This document shows, piece by piece, positions 41,340 to 55,525 of a stretch of DNA of 64,000 nucleotides. The notes beneath the pieces are model-generated. The model saw only the letters and a list, made by a program, of their open reading frames with translations, had not been told where the DNA came from and did no database searches. Each line of letters opens with the position of its first letter. Within the stretch, counting starts at the first letter, position 1. Location of the stretch: positions 558,001 through 622,000 of the forward strand of contig NZ_JABFHG010000001.1 in assembly GCF_013112485.1 (NCBI RefSeq). The letters are read 5' to 3'. The DNA comes from Roseicella sp. DB1501 (GTDB lineage: Bacteria > Pseudomonadota > Alphaproteobacteria > Acetobacterales > Acetobacteraceae). Both the position numbers and the translations under genes were made by a program.

Positions 41340-44300
41340 GCCCGCGCGCCCACCGACCGGGTGCCGAGGGACTCCTGCCGCAGATGCCGCGGCTTGCCGA
41401 AGAGATCGATCATGACGGGGAAGACCACGAGGATGAAGAGCGGCACCAGGCCGATGCCGCCGACGACGACCAGGGCGAGCGGCTTCTGCACATCCGCGCC
41501 GATGCCGGTGGCCAGCGCCATGGGCAGCAGGCCGGTGAAGGAGGCGAAGCAGGTCATGAAGACCGGCCGCATGCGGTCGGTGCCGGCCTGGTCGAGGGCG
41601 GTGCGCCAGGGCATCCCCTCAAGCCGCAGATGGTTGAAATGCGAGAGCATGATGATGCCCTCCATCACCGTGATGCCGAACAGCGCGAGGAAGCCGATCG
41701 CCGCCGGCACCGAGAAATTGAGCCCGGCCACGGCCAGCGCCGCGATGCCGCCGGTGAGGGAGAGCGGCACGATGGCGAAGACCAGCAGCGTCTCGCGCAG
41801 CGTGTTGAACTGCACATAGAGCAGCACCAGGATGAGGGCGAGCGCCGCCGGCACCACCACCATCAGGCGCCCGATCGCATCCTGCAGATTACGAAACTCG
41901 CCCACCCAGTCCAGCCGGTAGCCCGGCGGCAGCTCGACCTGCTGCTCCACCAGCTCCTGCGCCTCGGCCACCGTGCTCGCCGGGTCGCGGCCGCGGACCG
42001 AGAAGCGGATGGGGACGTAGCGGCTGGCATCCTCGCGGTAGATGTAGGAAACGCCCGAGACGAGGCGGATCGTCGCCACATCGGCGAGGGTCGCCGCGCC
42101 GCCGGCGCCGATCGGGATGCGGGCGATCGCATCGAGGCTGTCGCGGAAGGGCGCGGCGAAGCGGATGATGAGCGGGAAATTGCGGTCGCCGCCCGGCTCG
42201 TAGACGCGCCCGGCCTCGGCGCCGCCGATGGCCGCCTGCACCACCTCGTTGATGTCGCCGACCGAGAGACCGAAGCGCGCGGCCCGGGCCCGGTCGATCT
42301 GCACCGCGACGGTCGGCTGGCCGAGCGAGCGGAAGACGGCGAGGTCGGCGACGCCCTCCACCCCCGCCAGGACCCGCCGGATCTCCTCCGCCTTGCGGGC
42401 GATGATGTCGAGCTCCGGCCCGAAGACCTTGATCGCATTGGCGCCCTTCACACCCGAGGCGGCCTCCTGGACGTTGTCGCTGATCGCCTGGGCGTAGCTG
42501 AACTCGATGCCGACGAACTCGCGCGAGAGCCGTTCCTGCATGGCATGCACCAGCCCGTCGCGGGTCGGCGCGGTGGTCCATTCCTCCGGCGGCCGCAGCG
42601 GCAGGAAGAACTCCGCATTGAAGAAGCCGGCGCTGTCGGTTCCGTCATCCGGCCGGCCCTGCTGCGAGGTGGCGGTGATGACCTCGGGGAATTCGAGCAG
42701 CGCGGCGCGGATACGGTTGACCGTGCCGTTGCCCTCCTCGAGCGAGATCGTGCCGGGCATGGTGGCCCGGACCCAGAGATTGCCCTCCTCGAGGGCCGGC
42801 AGGAACTCGGCGCCGAGCGTCGAGAGCAGCAGGAGCGCGCCGGCGAAGGTGATGGCGGCGAGGCCGAGGCAGATCGCGCGGGCGCGCATGGCGAGGCCGT
42901 AGAGCCGCCGATGCCCCCAGCGGAGGGCGCGGACCACCGGCGTGTCCCGCTCCCGGCTGTCCTCCTTCAGCATCGCCGCGGCAAGGGCGGGGGTGACGGT
43001 GAAGGTCGCCAGCAGGGCGCCGATGATCGCATAGGCATAGGTCTTCGACATCGGGCCGAAGATCCGCCCCTCGATGCCGCCAAGGGTGAAGAGCGGGATG
43101 AAGGCGGCGATGATGATGAGCGCCGAGAAGAAGATCGCTTTGTCCACCTCCCCCGCCGCCCGCAGGACGGTGAGCGAGAGGCCGGAGAGCTCCTTCGAGC
43201 CGGCCGGCGGCACGTAGCGGTGCGCCGATTGCCGGGCGAGGCCGAGATGGCGGTAGATGTTCTCCACCATGATGACCGTCGCATCCACCAGCAGGCCGAA
43301 ATCGAGGGCACCGAGCGAGAGCAGGTTGGCGCTCTCGCCGCGGATGAGCATCAGCAGGATGGCGAAGAGGAAGGCGAAGGGGATGGTCGCCGCCACCACC
43401 AGGGCGCCGCGGAAATCCCCGAGGAAGAGGTACTGGATCACCAGGATCAGCAGCACGCCCTCGATGATGTTGTGCACCACGGTCCGGGTGGTGATCTTGA
43501 CCAGGTCTTCCCGGTCGTAGAGGGGGACGATCCGGACGCCGGGCGGCAGGATGCCGCCGGCATTGATCCGCGCCACCTCCCGCTGCACGCCGCGGATGGT
43601 CGGCAGGGTCTGCTCGCCGCGGCGCATCAGCACCGTGGCCAGCACCACGTCGTCATCCCCCTCATGCCCGGCGATGCCGAGGCGCGGCGTGTTGCCGATC
43701 TCGACATCGGCGATGTCGGAGAGCAGCACGGGCATGCCGCCCTCGGCCGCCACCACCACGCCGCGGATGTCGTCGAGGCTGCGGATCAGGCCGATCCCCT
43801 GCACCACCGCCGCCTGCGGCCCGATGCGGATGATGCCGGCGCCGACGGTGGCGTTGCCCGAGCGCACCGCCTCGATCACCTGCGGCAGGGTCAGGTTGTG
43901 CGCCGCCATGCGGTGCAGGTCGACGATGATGTTGTAGCTCTTGGTCAGGCCGCCGAAGGAGGTGACGTCGATCACCCCCGGCACGCGCTTGAAGCGGCGG
44001 TCGAGCACCCAGTCCTGCAGGGTCTTGAGATCGGCGAGCGAGTAGCCGGGCGGCCCGACCAGACGGTAGCGCATGATCTCGCCGATCGGGCTGAGCGGCG
44101 AGATCTCGGGCTCCACCCCTTCCGGAAGGCCCTGGAGCTGCCCGAGCCGGTTGAGCACCTGCTGCAGCGCCTGGTCATAGGTGAAGTTGAAGTTGAACTG
44201 CACCCGCACGTCCGAGAGGCCGAAGAGGCTGGTCGAGCGCACCGAGGTCAGGTTCGGCAGGCCGGCCATCGCCACCTCGATCGGGATGGTGACGTAGCGC

Positions 44301-44482
44301 TCGATCTCCTCGGCGCTCTGGCCGGGATTCTGGGTGATGATGACGACCTGCGGCGGCACCGGGTCCGGATAGGCCTCGATGTTCAGGCGGGTGAAGCCCA
44401 CCAGGCCGAGGATGATGAAGACGAAGAACAGCAGGATGACCAGCGGCCGGCGCTGCAGCGAGAAGGCGACGATCTGGCGCAT
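41336..44482 (-). CDS. RND efflux permease, CusA/CzcA family
   Basis: A 1048-residue inner-membrane pump with twelve helices. It starts MRQIVAFSLQRRPLVILLFF; RLNIEAYPDPVPPQVVIIT and NPGQSAEEIERYVTIPIEVA are typical of the heavy-metal (HME) branch, as is LGALDFGLLVDATVIMVENI in helix 4 with its proton-relay Asp pair. Substrate is uncertain, since metal-binding Met pairs of CusA are not evident. It is the central gene of a minus-strand adaptor-permease-channel operon. Confidence 0.93.
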   Translation of the reverse strand: MRQIVAFSLQRRPLVILLFFVFIILGLVGFTRLNIEAYPDPVPPQVVIITQNPGQSAEEIERYVTIPIEVAMAGLPNLTSVRSTSLFGLSDVRVQFNFNFTYDQALQQVLNRLGQLQGLPEGVEPEISPLSPIGEIMRYRLVGPPGYSLADLKTLQDWVLDRRFKRVPGVIDVTSFGGLTKSYNIIVDLHRMAAHNLTLPQVIEAVRSGNATVGAGIIRIGPQAAVVQGIGLIRSLDDIRGVVVAAEGGMPVLLSDIADVEIGNTPRLGIAGHEGDDDVVLATVLMRRGEQTLPTIRGVQREVARINAGGILPPGVRIVPLYDREDLVKITTRTVVHNIIEGVLLILVIQYLFLGDFRGALVVAATIPFAFLFAILLMLIRGESANLLSLGALDFGLLVDATVIMVENIYRHLGLARQSAHRYVPPAGSKELSGLSLTVLRAAGEVDKAIFFSALIIIAAFIPLFTLGGIEGRIFGPMSKTYAYAIIGALLATFTVTPALAAAMLKEDSRERDTPVVRALRWGHRRLYGLAMRARAICLGLAAITFAGALLLLSTLGAEFLPALEEGNLWVRATMPGTISLEEGNGTVNRIRAALLEFPEVITATSQQGRPDDGTDSAGFFNAEFFLPLRPPEEWTTAPTRDGLVHAMQERLSREFVGIEFSYAQAISDNVQEAASGVKGANAIKVFGPELDIIARKAEEIRRVLAGVEGVADLAVFRSLGQPTVAVQIDRARAARFGLSVGDINEVVQAAIGGAEAGRVYEPGGDRNFPLIIRFAAPFRDSLDAIARIPIGAGGAATLADVATIRLVSGVSYIYREDASRYVPIRFSVRGRDPASTVAEAQELVEQQVELPPGYRLDWVGEFRNLQDAIGRLMVVVPAALALILVLLYVQFNTLRETLLVFAIVPLSLTGGIAALAVAGLNFSVPAAIGFLALFGITVMEGIIMLSHFNHLRLEGMPWRTALDQAGTDRMRPVFMTCFASFTGLLPMALATGIGADVQKPLALVVVGGIGLVPLFILVVFPVMIDLFGKPRHLRQESLGTRSVGARA

Positions 44483-44576
44483 TGGTCCTGTCCTGGCCGC
44501 GTGCGGGGCGGCCTGATGCCGCGCCCCGCGGCATCATGACCGAAGCGATGCCGGCTTCGCCAGCCGTTGACGCCGG

Positions 44577-45926
44577 TCAGTCGATTCTCGCGGCCCGGTC
44601 GATGAACAAGGCGCCGCCGGTCACCACGTGCTCGCCTTCCTTCAGCCCCTCGGTCACCTCGACCATGTCGCCGCTGCGGATGCCGGTCTTGACCTTGCGC
44701 AGCATGAAGCGGTTGCCGTCGAGGGCCACCCAGACGCTCGCCTCGGGGCCGCGGAAGATCAGGGCATTCACCGGCACCGCGACGGCGCGCTGCTCCTCGC
44801 CCACCTCGATGCGGAAGGTGGCGAACATCTCGGGCTTCAGCAGCCGGTCGGGATCCTTCACCTCGGCCCGGACCGTCATGCGGCGCGTCGCCGGGTCGAG
44901 CCCGGCGCTGGTCGCGGTGATCTTCGCATCGAAGACCCGGTCGGGCAGGGCGCCGACCGAGACCTGCACCTGCTGGCCGACCTTGATGAGGGGAGCGTCG
45001 AGCTCCCGCACCGCGGCGATCAGCCACATGGTGGAGAGATCGGCGATGGTATAGACCGGGTCGGAAGAGCCGCTCGAGAGCCACTGGCCTGGGCCGACCT
45101 TGCGCTGCGTCACCGTGCCGCCGATCGGGGCGAGCACCGGCACCACCGCATTCACCATGCGGGTCTGCTCGATGCGCGCGATCTCCTCGGCGCTGCGGCC
45201 GAGCACGCGCAGCTTGTCCCGGGCGGCGGCGAGGGTCGCCTGGGCGCTGCGCAGGTCGTCGGCCGCGGTGGCGGCGCCGACGCGGGCCTGCTCGACATCG
45301 CGCTGCGAGGCGGCGCGGGCGGAGAAGAGATTGGCCTGCCGCGTCTCCTCCCGCTTCGCCTGGTCGAGGGTGGCGCGCGCCTTGTTGGCGGCATCGGCCG
45401 CCGAGAGAAGGTCGTTGGCGGCGCCGGCGAGATCGGTCGTCTCGATTTCGAACAGGGTGTCGCCGGCCTTCACCATGTCGCCCATGCGCGCCTCGGCACG
45501 GATCACGCGGCCGTTATAGGGCGAGAAGACGGGCGTCGCGCGGTCGTCATTATAGGCGATACGCCCTTCCGCGACCCGCTCGGCGCGGAAGTCCCGCAGA
45601 TGCATCTCCTCGATCCGGAGGGCGCGCATCTCGTTGTCGGACAGGCGGAACTCGCCCTGCGACAGCGGCTCGGTGACTGTGGCCGGCGGCGAGGTGGGCA
45701 CCGGGCGCTCGCGATGCGTGTAGTAGTAGCCGCCGACCCCGAGGGCTGCGGCGAGCAGCAGCACCGAGGGCAGCCAGTAGCGCCGCGCCGATGGCCGCGC
45801 GGCGGGCGACTCGACCAAGGCCGGGGATGGTGGGGCGGCGGGCGCGGGCGGCGGCGCCGCATTCGGCGCCGATGGTCGCGCGACCTTGGCCTCGGGCGCT
45901 GGATGCGGCTGGTGCACCATATTCAT
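44577..45926 (-). CDS. RND periplasmic adaptor (HlyD/CzcB type)
   Basis: The 449-residue membrane-fusion protein has a Pro/Ala-rich N-terminus, one membrane anchor (YWLPSVLLLAAALGVGGYYY, about residue 50), a barrel-sandwich lipoyl part (FSPYNGRVIRAEARMGDMVK), a long coiled coil (about 190-270) and a C-terminal GLKEGEHVVTGGALFIDR. It links the RND permease to the TolC channel. The start at 45926 lacks a strong ribosome site; a Met two codons downstream is possible. No metal sensor or regulator gene is adjacent. Confidence 0.92.
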   Translation of the reverse strand: MNMVHQPHPAPEAKVARPSAPNAAPPPAPAAPPSPALVESPAARPSARRYWLPSVLLLAAALGVGGYYYTHRERPVPTSPPATVTEPLSQGEFRLSDNEMRALRIEEMHLRDFRAERVAEGRIAYNDDRATPVFSPYNGRVIRAEARMGDMVKAGDTLFEIETTDLAGAANDLLSAADAANKARATLDQAKREETRQANLFSARAASQRDVEQARVGAATAADDLRSAQATLAAARDKLRVLGRSAEEIARIEQTRMVNAVVPVLAPIGGTVTQRKVGPGQWLSSGSSDPVYTIADLSTMWLIAAVRELDAPLIKVGQQVQVSVGALPDRVFDAKITATSAGLDPATRRMTVRAEVKDPDRLLKPEMFATFRIEVGEEQRAVAVPVNALIFRGPEASVWVALDGNRFMLRKVKTGIRSGDMVEVTEGLKEGEHVVTGGALFIDRAARID

Positions 45927-46208
45927 GTCTGCTCGAAACTCGCCGCCTGCCGCATGTCTCGTGCCCCCTGCCCTGCCTTGACGCGCCGAGATAACGCAGG
46001 TGGGGCCGCCGGGACATGCTTGTCCCGGACCTGGCACGACCATGCACCAAGGCGACTTACCCGCACATTGCGCGAAACCTGAACGGTAGGACATCTTGTT
46101 TCACGCGCGCAGTCTCATATTGCGGCACAGCATGCGCCGGATGAGGCCGCGCCGGCAGGGTCTCCGGTCCGGCGGCGCCCCTTCCGGCGGGCGCCGCTGC
46201 CCATCCGC

Positions 46209-47747
46209 TCAGATCAGCAATTCGATCAGGAAGGGACCGGGGCGGCTGAAGGACTGCGCCATGAGATCGCCGAGCGTCTCGAGATTCGCCGCCTGGGTCG
46301 CCTCGACACCCATGCTGTTGGCAAGCTGCACCCAGCCGATATCGGGATTGCCCAGGTCGAGCATGTCCATGGCCGTGCGGCCCGGATTGGCGCCGACATT
46401 CTGGTACTCGCCGATCAGGATCTGATACTTCCGGTTCGAGAGGATCACGGTTGTGATCGGCAGCTTCTCCCGCGCCTGGGTCCAGAGGGCCTGCGGCGTG
46501 TACATGGCGCTGCCATCCGCCTGCAGGGCGATGATCCGCCGGCCGCCGGCGCCGATCGCCGCCCCGGTCGCGACCGGCGGGCCATAGCCGATGGCGCCGC
46601 CGCAATTCTGCAGCCAGTCATGCGGCGGGGCGGCATGGGTCTCGGCGAAGAAGCCGCGGCCATAGGTGACGGATTCATCGACCACGACCGCCCCCTCGGG
46701 CATCAGCGCGGCGACGGCGCGGGCGAGGCCTTCCGGGCTGAGCGCGCCGCGCGGCGCCTCCGGCCGCCGGCCGGGATCGGGCATGGCGGCGGCGGGCGCG
46801 CCGAGCTCCTCGGCCAGCGCCCGCAGCGCCGTCTCGGCATCCTGCTCCAGCCGGGTCAGCAGGTGCAGCTCGCAGCCCGGCTGCCAGAAGCGGCTGGGCT
46901 TGCCCGGATAGCCGAAGAAGCCGATCGGCTCCTTGGCATTGACCAGGATGATGTGCTCGTAGGGCTCGAGGGTCTTCACCGCGAGCTCGTTCACATAGGG
47001 CACCCGCTCCAGCGGCAGGCGGCCCCGGCCGCGCTCGATCCGGGCGTTGGAGCCCTCCGCCAGCAGCTTCGCCCCGGTGGCGGCGGCGATGCGCTGCGCC
47101 TCGCGCTGCGCCCCCTCGCGCAGGGCGAGGCCGCCGAGCAGCAGCAGGACATTGCGCTTCTCCCGCAGCAGCCGCGCCGCCTGGCGGATGGCGTGCGGAT
47201 CGGCCTGCGGCACCGCCGGCACGGGCAGCGCCGCGGCCACCACGCCGCCCTCGTTCCAGGAGCTGTCGGAGGGCAGCACCAGGGTGGCCACCTGGCCGGG
47301 CGAGGTGCGCGCCGCCTGCACCGCGATCGCGGCATCGCCCCCGACATCCTCGGACCGGCTTGAGGTGCGGACCCAGGCCGAGGCGCCCCGCGCCCAGCCC
47401 TCGGTATCGGCGGTCAGGGGGGCGTCGAAGGGCCGGTGATAGACCGCCTGGTCGCCGACCACGTTGACGATGCCCGAGCGGGCCCGGCGCGCGTCGTGCA
47501 GCCCAGCGAGGCCGTTGGCGAGGCCCGGGCCGCAATGCAGCAGCGTGCAGGCCGGCTTCCCGGCCATGCGCCAGTAGCCATCGGCGGCGCCGGTGACGAT
47601 GTTCTCCTGCAGGCCGAGGACGCAGCGCATGCCGGGCACCCGGTCCAGCGCGGCAACGAAATGCATCTCGCTGGTGCCCGGATTGGCGAAGCAGACATCG
47701 ACGCCGCTCCCCAACAGGGTCTTGACCAGACTCTCGGCTCCGTTCAC
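46209..47747 (-). CDS. Thiamine-pyrophosphate enzyme, acetolactate-synthase/benzoylformate-decarboxylase type
   Basis: The 512-residue protein has the N-terminal PYR domain with VCFANPGTSEMHFVAALD and the catalytic Glu in VLGLQENIVTGAADGYWR, a central domain, and the C-terminal PP domain with LQADGSAMYTPQALWTQARE then SNRKY, the TPP/Mg motif. Such enzymes decarboxylate or ligate 2-oxo acids. It lacks a partner regulatory subunit (ilvH), so a biosynthetic acetolactate role is less likely. It stands alone between the RND operon and a divergent membrane protein gene. Confidence 0.87.
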   Translation of the reverse strand: MNGAESLVKTLLGSGVDVCFANPGTSEMHFVAALDRVPGMRCVLGLQENIVTGAADGYWRMAGKPACTLLHCGPGLANGLAGLHDARRARSGIVNVVGDQAVYHRPFDAPLTADTEGWARGASAWVRTSSRSEDVGGDAAIAVQAARTSPGQVATLVLPSDSSWNEGGVVAAALPVPAVPQADPHAIRQAARLLREKRNVLLLLGGLALREGAQREAQRIAAATGAKLLAEGSNARIERGRGRLPLERVPYVNELAVKTLEPYEHIILVNAKEPIGFFGYPGKPSRFWQPGCELHLLTRLEQDAETALRALAEELGAPAAAMPDPGRRPEAPRGALSPEGLARAVAALMPEGAVVVDESVTYGRGFFAETHAAPPHDWLQNCGGAIGYGPPVATGAAIGAGGRRIIALQADGSAMYTPQALWTQAREKLPITTVILSNRKYQILIGEYQNVGANPGRTAMDMLDLGNPDIGWVQLANSMGVEATQAANLETLGDLMAQSFSRPGPFLIELLI

Positions 47748-47842
47748 GGCATCCCCCTCTCAGGACCTATCGGTGCGGCAGGGTGCGCGGGCCGGCGCCG
47801 CACGGCAAGGTGCCCCGGACAGAGGGAGCCACCACCGTCGCC

Positions 47843-48283
47843 ATGCGTCGCATCATCCTCGCCGGCTTCGTCGCCGGCTTCCTGGCAGTGCCCATCTTCC
47901 ACCAGGGCACAGCCTTCCTGCTCTACCATGTCGGCAACGACATTCCCGCCGTGGTCGCGGCCCTCGGCCGGACCGCGCCGCCCTTCAACATGGCGCCGAC
48001 CCGCCCGCTCGGCGTGCCGACCATCCTCTCGCAGAGCTTCTGGGGCGGGGTCTGGGGCGGGGTCCTCGCCCTGCTCCTCACCTGGGCGCGGGTGCGGGCC
48101 ATCCTGTTCTCGACCGTCTTCGGGGCCCTGGCGCTGACCGCCGTCGCGGTGTCGCTAGTGCCCTGGCTGAAGGGCCTGCCGCTCTGGAAAGGCGCCATCC
48201 CCTGGCGTGGCCTGCTCTACAACGGCGCCTGGGGCTTCGGCGCGGCGCTCATGCTGATCCGGCCGCTGCGCCTGCGCCCCTGA
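47843..48283 (+). CDS. Four-helix membrane protein, function unknown
   Basis: The 146-residue protein has four hydrophobic segments (RRIILAGFVAGFLAVPIF, then about residues 63-80, 85-108 and 120-138). WRGLLYNGAWGFGAALML near the end is the most distinctive stretch. No domain was recognised. I prefer ATG 47843 over an in-frame ATG 60 nt earlier because the protein then starts with a Met-Arg-Arg signal-anchor; GGGAG is about 14 nt upstream. Confidence 0.65.
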   Translation: MRRIILAGFVAGFLAVPIFHQGTAFLLYHVGNDIPAVVAALGRTAPPFNMAPTRPLGVPTILSQSFWGGVWGGVLALLLTWARVRAILFSTVFGALALTAVAVSLVPWLKGLPLWKGAIPWRGLLYNGAWGFGAALMLIRPLRLRP

Positions 48284-48352
48284 AGACGGCCGGCGCTTGC
48301 GCCGGCGGCCGGGCGTGGCACCCTCGGCCACCGCCTGTCGGGGGAGGACCGC

Positions 48353-49387
48353 ATGACCGCGCAACGCCACATCGTCTCGCGCCGCGCCGCGCTCGGCCTG
48401 CTCGGCGCCGGGGCGCCCCTGCTGGTCGCCGCCGGGCCGGCGCGGGCCCAGCCGCGCCTGGACAAGGTGAGCTTCATCACCAACTGGCGCGCCCAGGCCG
48501 AGCATGGCGGCTTCTACCAGGCGGAGGCCGCCGGCCTTTATCGCAAGGCCGGGCTTGAGGTCGAGCTGCGCACCGGCGGCCCGCAGATCAACCCGGCCCA
48601 GCTCCTGCTCGGCGGGCGGGTTGACATGGCGATGGGCAACGGGCTCGCCGCCCTGAATTTCGTGCGCGAGAAGCTGCCCTTCCTCTGCATCGGCGCGGTC
48701 TTCCAGAAGGACATGGTGGTGCTGATCGCGCACCCGGGCACCGGCTTCACCGGATTCGAGGCGCTGCGCGGCCGCACCATCCTGATCAGCGCCGAGCCGC
48801 GGGTGACCTGGTGGCCTTTCCTGCGGCGGAAATACGGGCTGAAGGATGAGCAGATCCGTCCCTATACCTTCAACCTGCAGCCCTTCCTGGCCGACCGGAT
48901 GCTGGTGCAGCAGGGCTATCTCGGCAGCGAGCCCTTCTCCCTCCGGCAGGCCGGGCTGACGCCGGACACGCTGCTGCTGCACGATGCCGGCTTCGAGAAT
49001 TACGGCACCACCATCAATATCGGCGCGAAGACGCTCGCCGAGCGGCGCGAGGTGATCCAGCGCTTCGTCGATGCCTCGATGGAAGGCTGGGACCAGTATC
49101 TGAAGGGCCCGGCCGGCGGCTTCGACACGGCGGCCGCCAATGCCCTGATCAAGGCGCAGAATCCCGAGATGGGCGATGAGCTGATCGCCTTCGGCACGCG
49201 CATGATGAATGAGGCGGGCATCCTCCGCTCCGGCGACGCCGCCCGGCTCGGCATCGGCGCCATGACGGAGGAGCGCTGGGGCCGCTTCTACGCCGCCATG
49301 GCCGAGGTGGGGGTGCTGCCGAAGGGGCTCGACTGGCGGCAGGCTTTCGATCTCTCCCTGGTCAACAAGGGCGTGGGCAAGGCGTGA
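48353..49387 (+). CDS. NMT1/THI5-like ABC transporter substrate-binding protein
   Basis: The 344-residue periplasmic protein has a twin-Arg-like signal (SRRAALGLLGAGAPLLVAAG...ARAQ) and the NMT1 fold: VSFITNWRAQAEHGGFYQAE, GGPQINPAQLLLGGRVDMAM and FRPYTFN-like segments. The family binds thiamine precursors, nitrate/sulphonates or pyrimidine-like compounds. No permease or ATPase gene is adjacent, so it is orphaned here. A family 1 MITE lies 58 nt downstream. Confidence 0.87.
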   Translation: MTAQRHIVSRRAALGLLGAGAPLLVAAGPARAQPRLDKVSFITNWRAQAEHGGFYQAEAAGLYRKAGLEVELRTGGPQINPAQLLLGGRVDMAMGNGLAALNFVREKLPFLCIGAVFQKDMVVLIAHPGTGFTGFEALRGRTILISAEPRVTWWPFLRRKYGLKDEQIRPYTFNLQPFLADRMLVQQGYLGSEPFSLRQAGLTPDTLLLHDAGFENYGTTINIGAKTLAERREVIQRFVDASMEGWDQYLKGPAGGFDTAAANALIKAQNPEMGDELIAFGTRMMNEAGILRSGDAARLGIGAMTEERWGRFYAAMAEVGVLPKGLDWRQAFDLSLVNKGVGKA

Positions 49388-49444
49388 ACCGGGGAGGTGG
49401 CAGGCGCCATGACGACCGCAGGGCGAGACGCGGCCCCGCCGCCC

Positions 49445-49551
49445 CTGGACCATGATCCGCTCACACAGGGTCGCGGATCATGGTCCAGGCCGCTGTTTGA
49501 TCGCGTGAGTCACGCTTTTCGGTGTTTCCACCTCAAGCGATCACGCTCCAG
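49445..49551 (+). repeat. MITE-like repeat, family 1, copy C
   Basis: This is a full 107-nt copy with ends CTGGACCATGATC and GATCACGCTCCAG, 11 of 13 positions complementary. It follows the binding-protein stop by 58 nt in the same relative orientation as the other copies. The first stem is perfect; the second keeps most pairs. Confidence 0.9.
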
Positions 49552-49641
49552 TCCTCGTTGAAAATCCTGGGCCGGCCCGGATTCCCGCACGGCGCCGGCC
49601 GAGCCTAGCGCTAAGCTCGCCGCCGCAACGGCGAGGCGCGC

Positions 49642-51252
49642 ATGGAAGACGTTCTGGTGGTCGGCGCAGGGCCGGTCGGGTTGACGATGGCCTGCGAGCT
49701 GGCCCGGCATGGCAGGCGCTGCCGCATCATCGACCGGATGCCCGCCCCCTCGCCCTATTGCCGCGCCATCGGCGTCACGCCGCGCACCATCGAGGTCTGG
49801 GAGGATATGGGCATCGCCCGGGAGATGGTCGATGCCGGGCTCTGGCTCACCGGCCTGCGCTCCGTGATCCATGGCCGTCCCCCCATGGATGCCCGGCCCG
49901 ATCTGCCCGCCATGCCCTTTTCGCAGCTCGGCCTGCCGCAATACGAGACCGAGCGCCTGCTCACCGCGCATCTCCATCGCTTCGGCATCGGCATCGAGCG
50001 CGGCATTGCCCTGACGGGCCTCACGCAGGAGGCGGAGGGCGTCTCCGCCCGCCTCGCCGGCGCCGATGGCCGGGAGGGGGAGGCCCGCTTCCGCTACGTC
50101 ATCGGTTGCGACGGCGCCCATAGCGCGGTGCGGCGCGCGCTCGGCATCGGCTTCGAGGGCGAGGCCCTGCCGATGACCTTCATGCTGGGCGACGTGCATA
50201 TCGGCTGGGACCTCCCCTATGGCACGGCCTTCCGGGCGCTCCGCCTGCATGAGGACGCGCCGCCCGACCTCCTCGTCGCCGTGCCGCTGCCGGAGCATGG
50301 CCGCTACCGCGTCACCATGGTGGCGCCGCCCGAGCTCGTTCCGGCGGGCGGCACCGGCCACGGAATCCAGGCCGAAACCAAAGGGCCCAGCCTGCCGCAG
50401 CTCCAGGCCGTGGCGGACGACCTGCTGCCGGATCGCCCGCCGCTCTCCGATCTCCGCTGGTCCTCCATCTTCCGCATCAGCATGCGGCTCGCCGCGCATT
50501 ACCGGGTGGGGCGCTGCTTCATCGCCGGCGATGCGGCGCATATCCATCCGCCGACCGGCGGCCAGGGCATGAACACCGGCATCCAGGACGCCTACAACCT
50601 CGCCTGGAAGCTGGCCTTGGTCCTCGACGGCGCTGCGCTGCCCGCCCTGCTCGACAGCTACGAGGCGGAGCGACGGCCGGTCGGCGCGGCGGTGATCGCC
50701 CGCACCACCGCGGCCACCGCCGGCTTCGGACGGGAGGCGGGCGGCGCGCCGGACCGGCTGGCGGATACGCAGATCCCGCTGACCTATCGCGGCACGGCCT
50801 GGGTGACGGAGGCGGGCGGCGCGGCGGAGCTGGCCCTGCCGATGGCCGGCGACCGCGCGCCGGACGCCGAGGGGCTGCGCCGCCGCGGCTTCGGCTTTCC
50901 CTTGCGCCTCTTCGACCTGCTGCGCGGCACGGCGCATGTGTTGCTGGTCCGCCTGCCGGAAGCGGGTGCCGCCGCAGAACTGGCGGCGCTCGGCGACCGG
51001 GTGCGGGCGTTGCGCGACCGCCTGGGCGATCGGCTGCGGGTGGTCGCCGTCACCGGCGTGGAGGGGCTTGGCGAGGAACCGGGCATCGCCCTGGTGCAGG
51101 ATGCCGAGGGGCACCAGGCCCGGGCCTATGGCGCGGCCGCGGCCTGCCACCTGATACGACCGGACGGCTATATCGGCTGGCGCGGACCGGACTGGCGGGA
51201 GCCCGGCCTGGAGGCGCATCTCGGCCGCATCTTCGGCCCGGCGCGCGGCTGA
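49642..51252 (+). CDS. FAD-dependent aromatic monooxygenase (PheA/TfdB family)
   Basis: The 536-residue flavoprotein has all three fingerprints: VLVVGAGPVGLTMACELARH (FAD), VIGCDGAHSAVRRAL (DG motif, about 160) and CFIAGDAAHIHPPTGGQGMN (GD motif, about 295), then NTGIQDAYNLAWKLALVL. A C-terminal thioredoxin-like domain ends with GYIGWRGPDW. It hydroxylates phenolic or polyketide-like aromatics using NAD(P)H and O2; substrate unknown. It is a single gene, convergent with ftsH. Confidence 0.9.
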   Translation: MEDVLVVGAGPVGLTMACELARHGRRCRIIDRMPAPSPYCRAIGVTPRTIEVWEDMGIAREMVDAGLWLTGLRSVIHGRPPMDARPDLPAMPFSQLGLPQYETERLLTAHLHRFGIGIERGIALTGLTQEAEGVSARLAGADGREGEARFRYVIGCDGAHSAVRRALGIGFEGEALPMTFMLGDVHIGWDLPYGTAFRALRLHEDAPPDLLVAVPLPEHGRYRVTMVAPPELVPAGGTGHGIQAETKGPSLPQLQAVADDLLPDRPPLSDLRWSSIFRISMRLAAHYRVGRCFIAGDAAHIHPPTGGQGMNTGIQDAYNLAWKLALVLDGAALPALLDSYEAERRPVGAAVIARTTAATAGFGREAGGAPDRLADTQIPLTYRGTAWVTEAGGAAELALPMAGDRAPDAEGLRRRGFGFPLRLFDLLRGTAHVLLVRLPEAGAAAELAALGDRVRALRDRLGDRLRVVAVTGVEGLGEEPGIALVQDAEGHQARAYGAAAACHLIRPDGYIGWRGPDWREPGLEAHLGRIFGPARG

Positions 51253-51267
51253 AGCGCCGGCCGGCTT

Positions 51268-55517
<4,250 letters not shown>

Positions 55518-55525
55518 CGGGGGCC

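Noticed and set aside
41222-44539. Long open frame opposite the RND permease gene
   Set aside because: It is His/Asp/Arg-rich and has no domain; it is the shadow expected opposite a GC-rich coding sequence. The minus strand encodes a full CusA-like pump.
46050-46140. Inverted GCGCGAAAC ... GTTTCACGCGC as operator of the RND operon
   Set aside because: Arms differ by two inserted bases and are about 25 nt apart; not better than chance in this sequence, and no regulator is adjacent.
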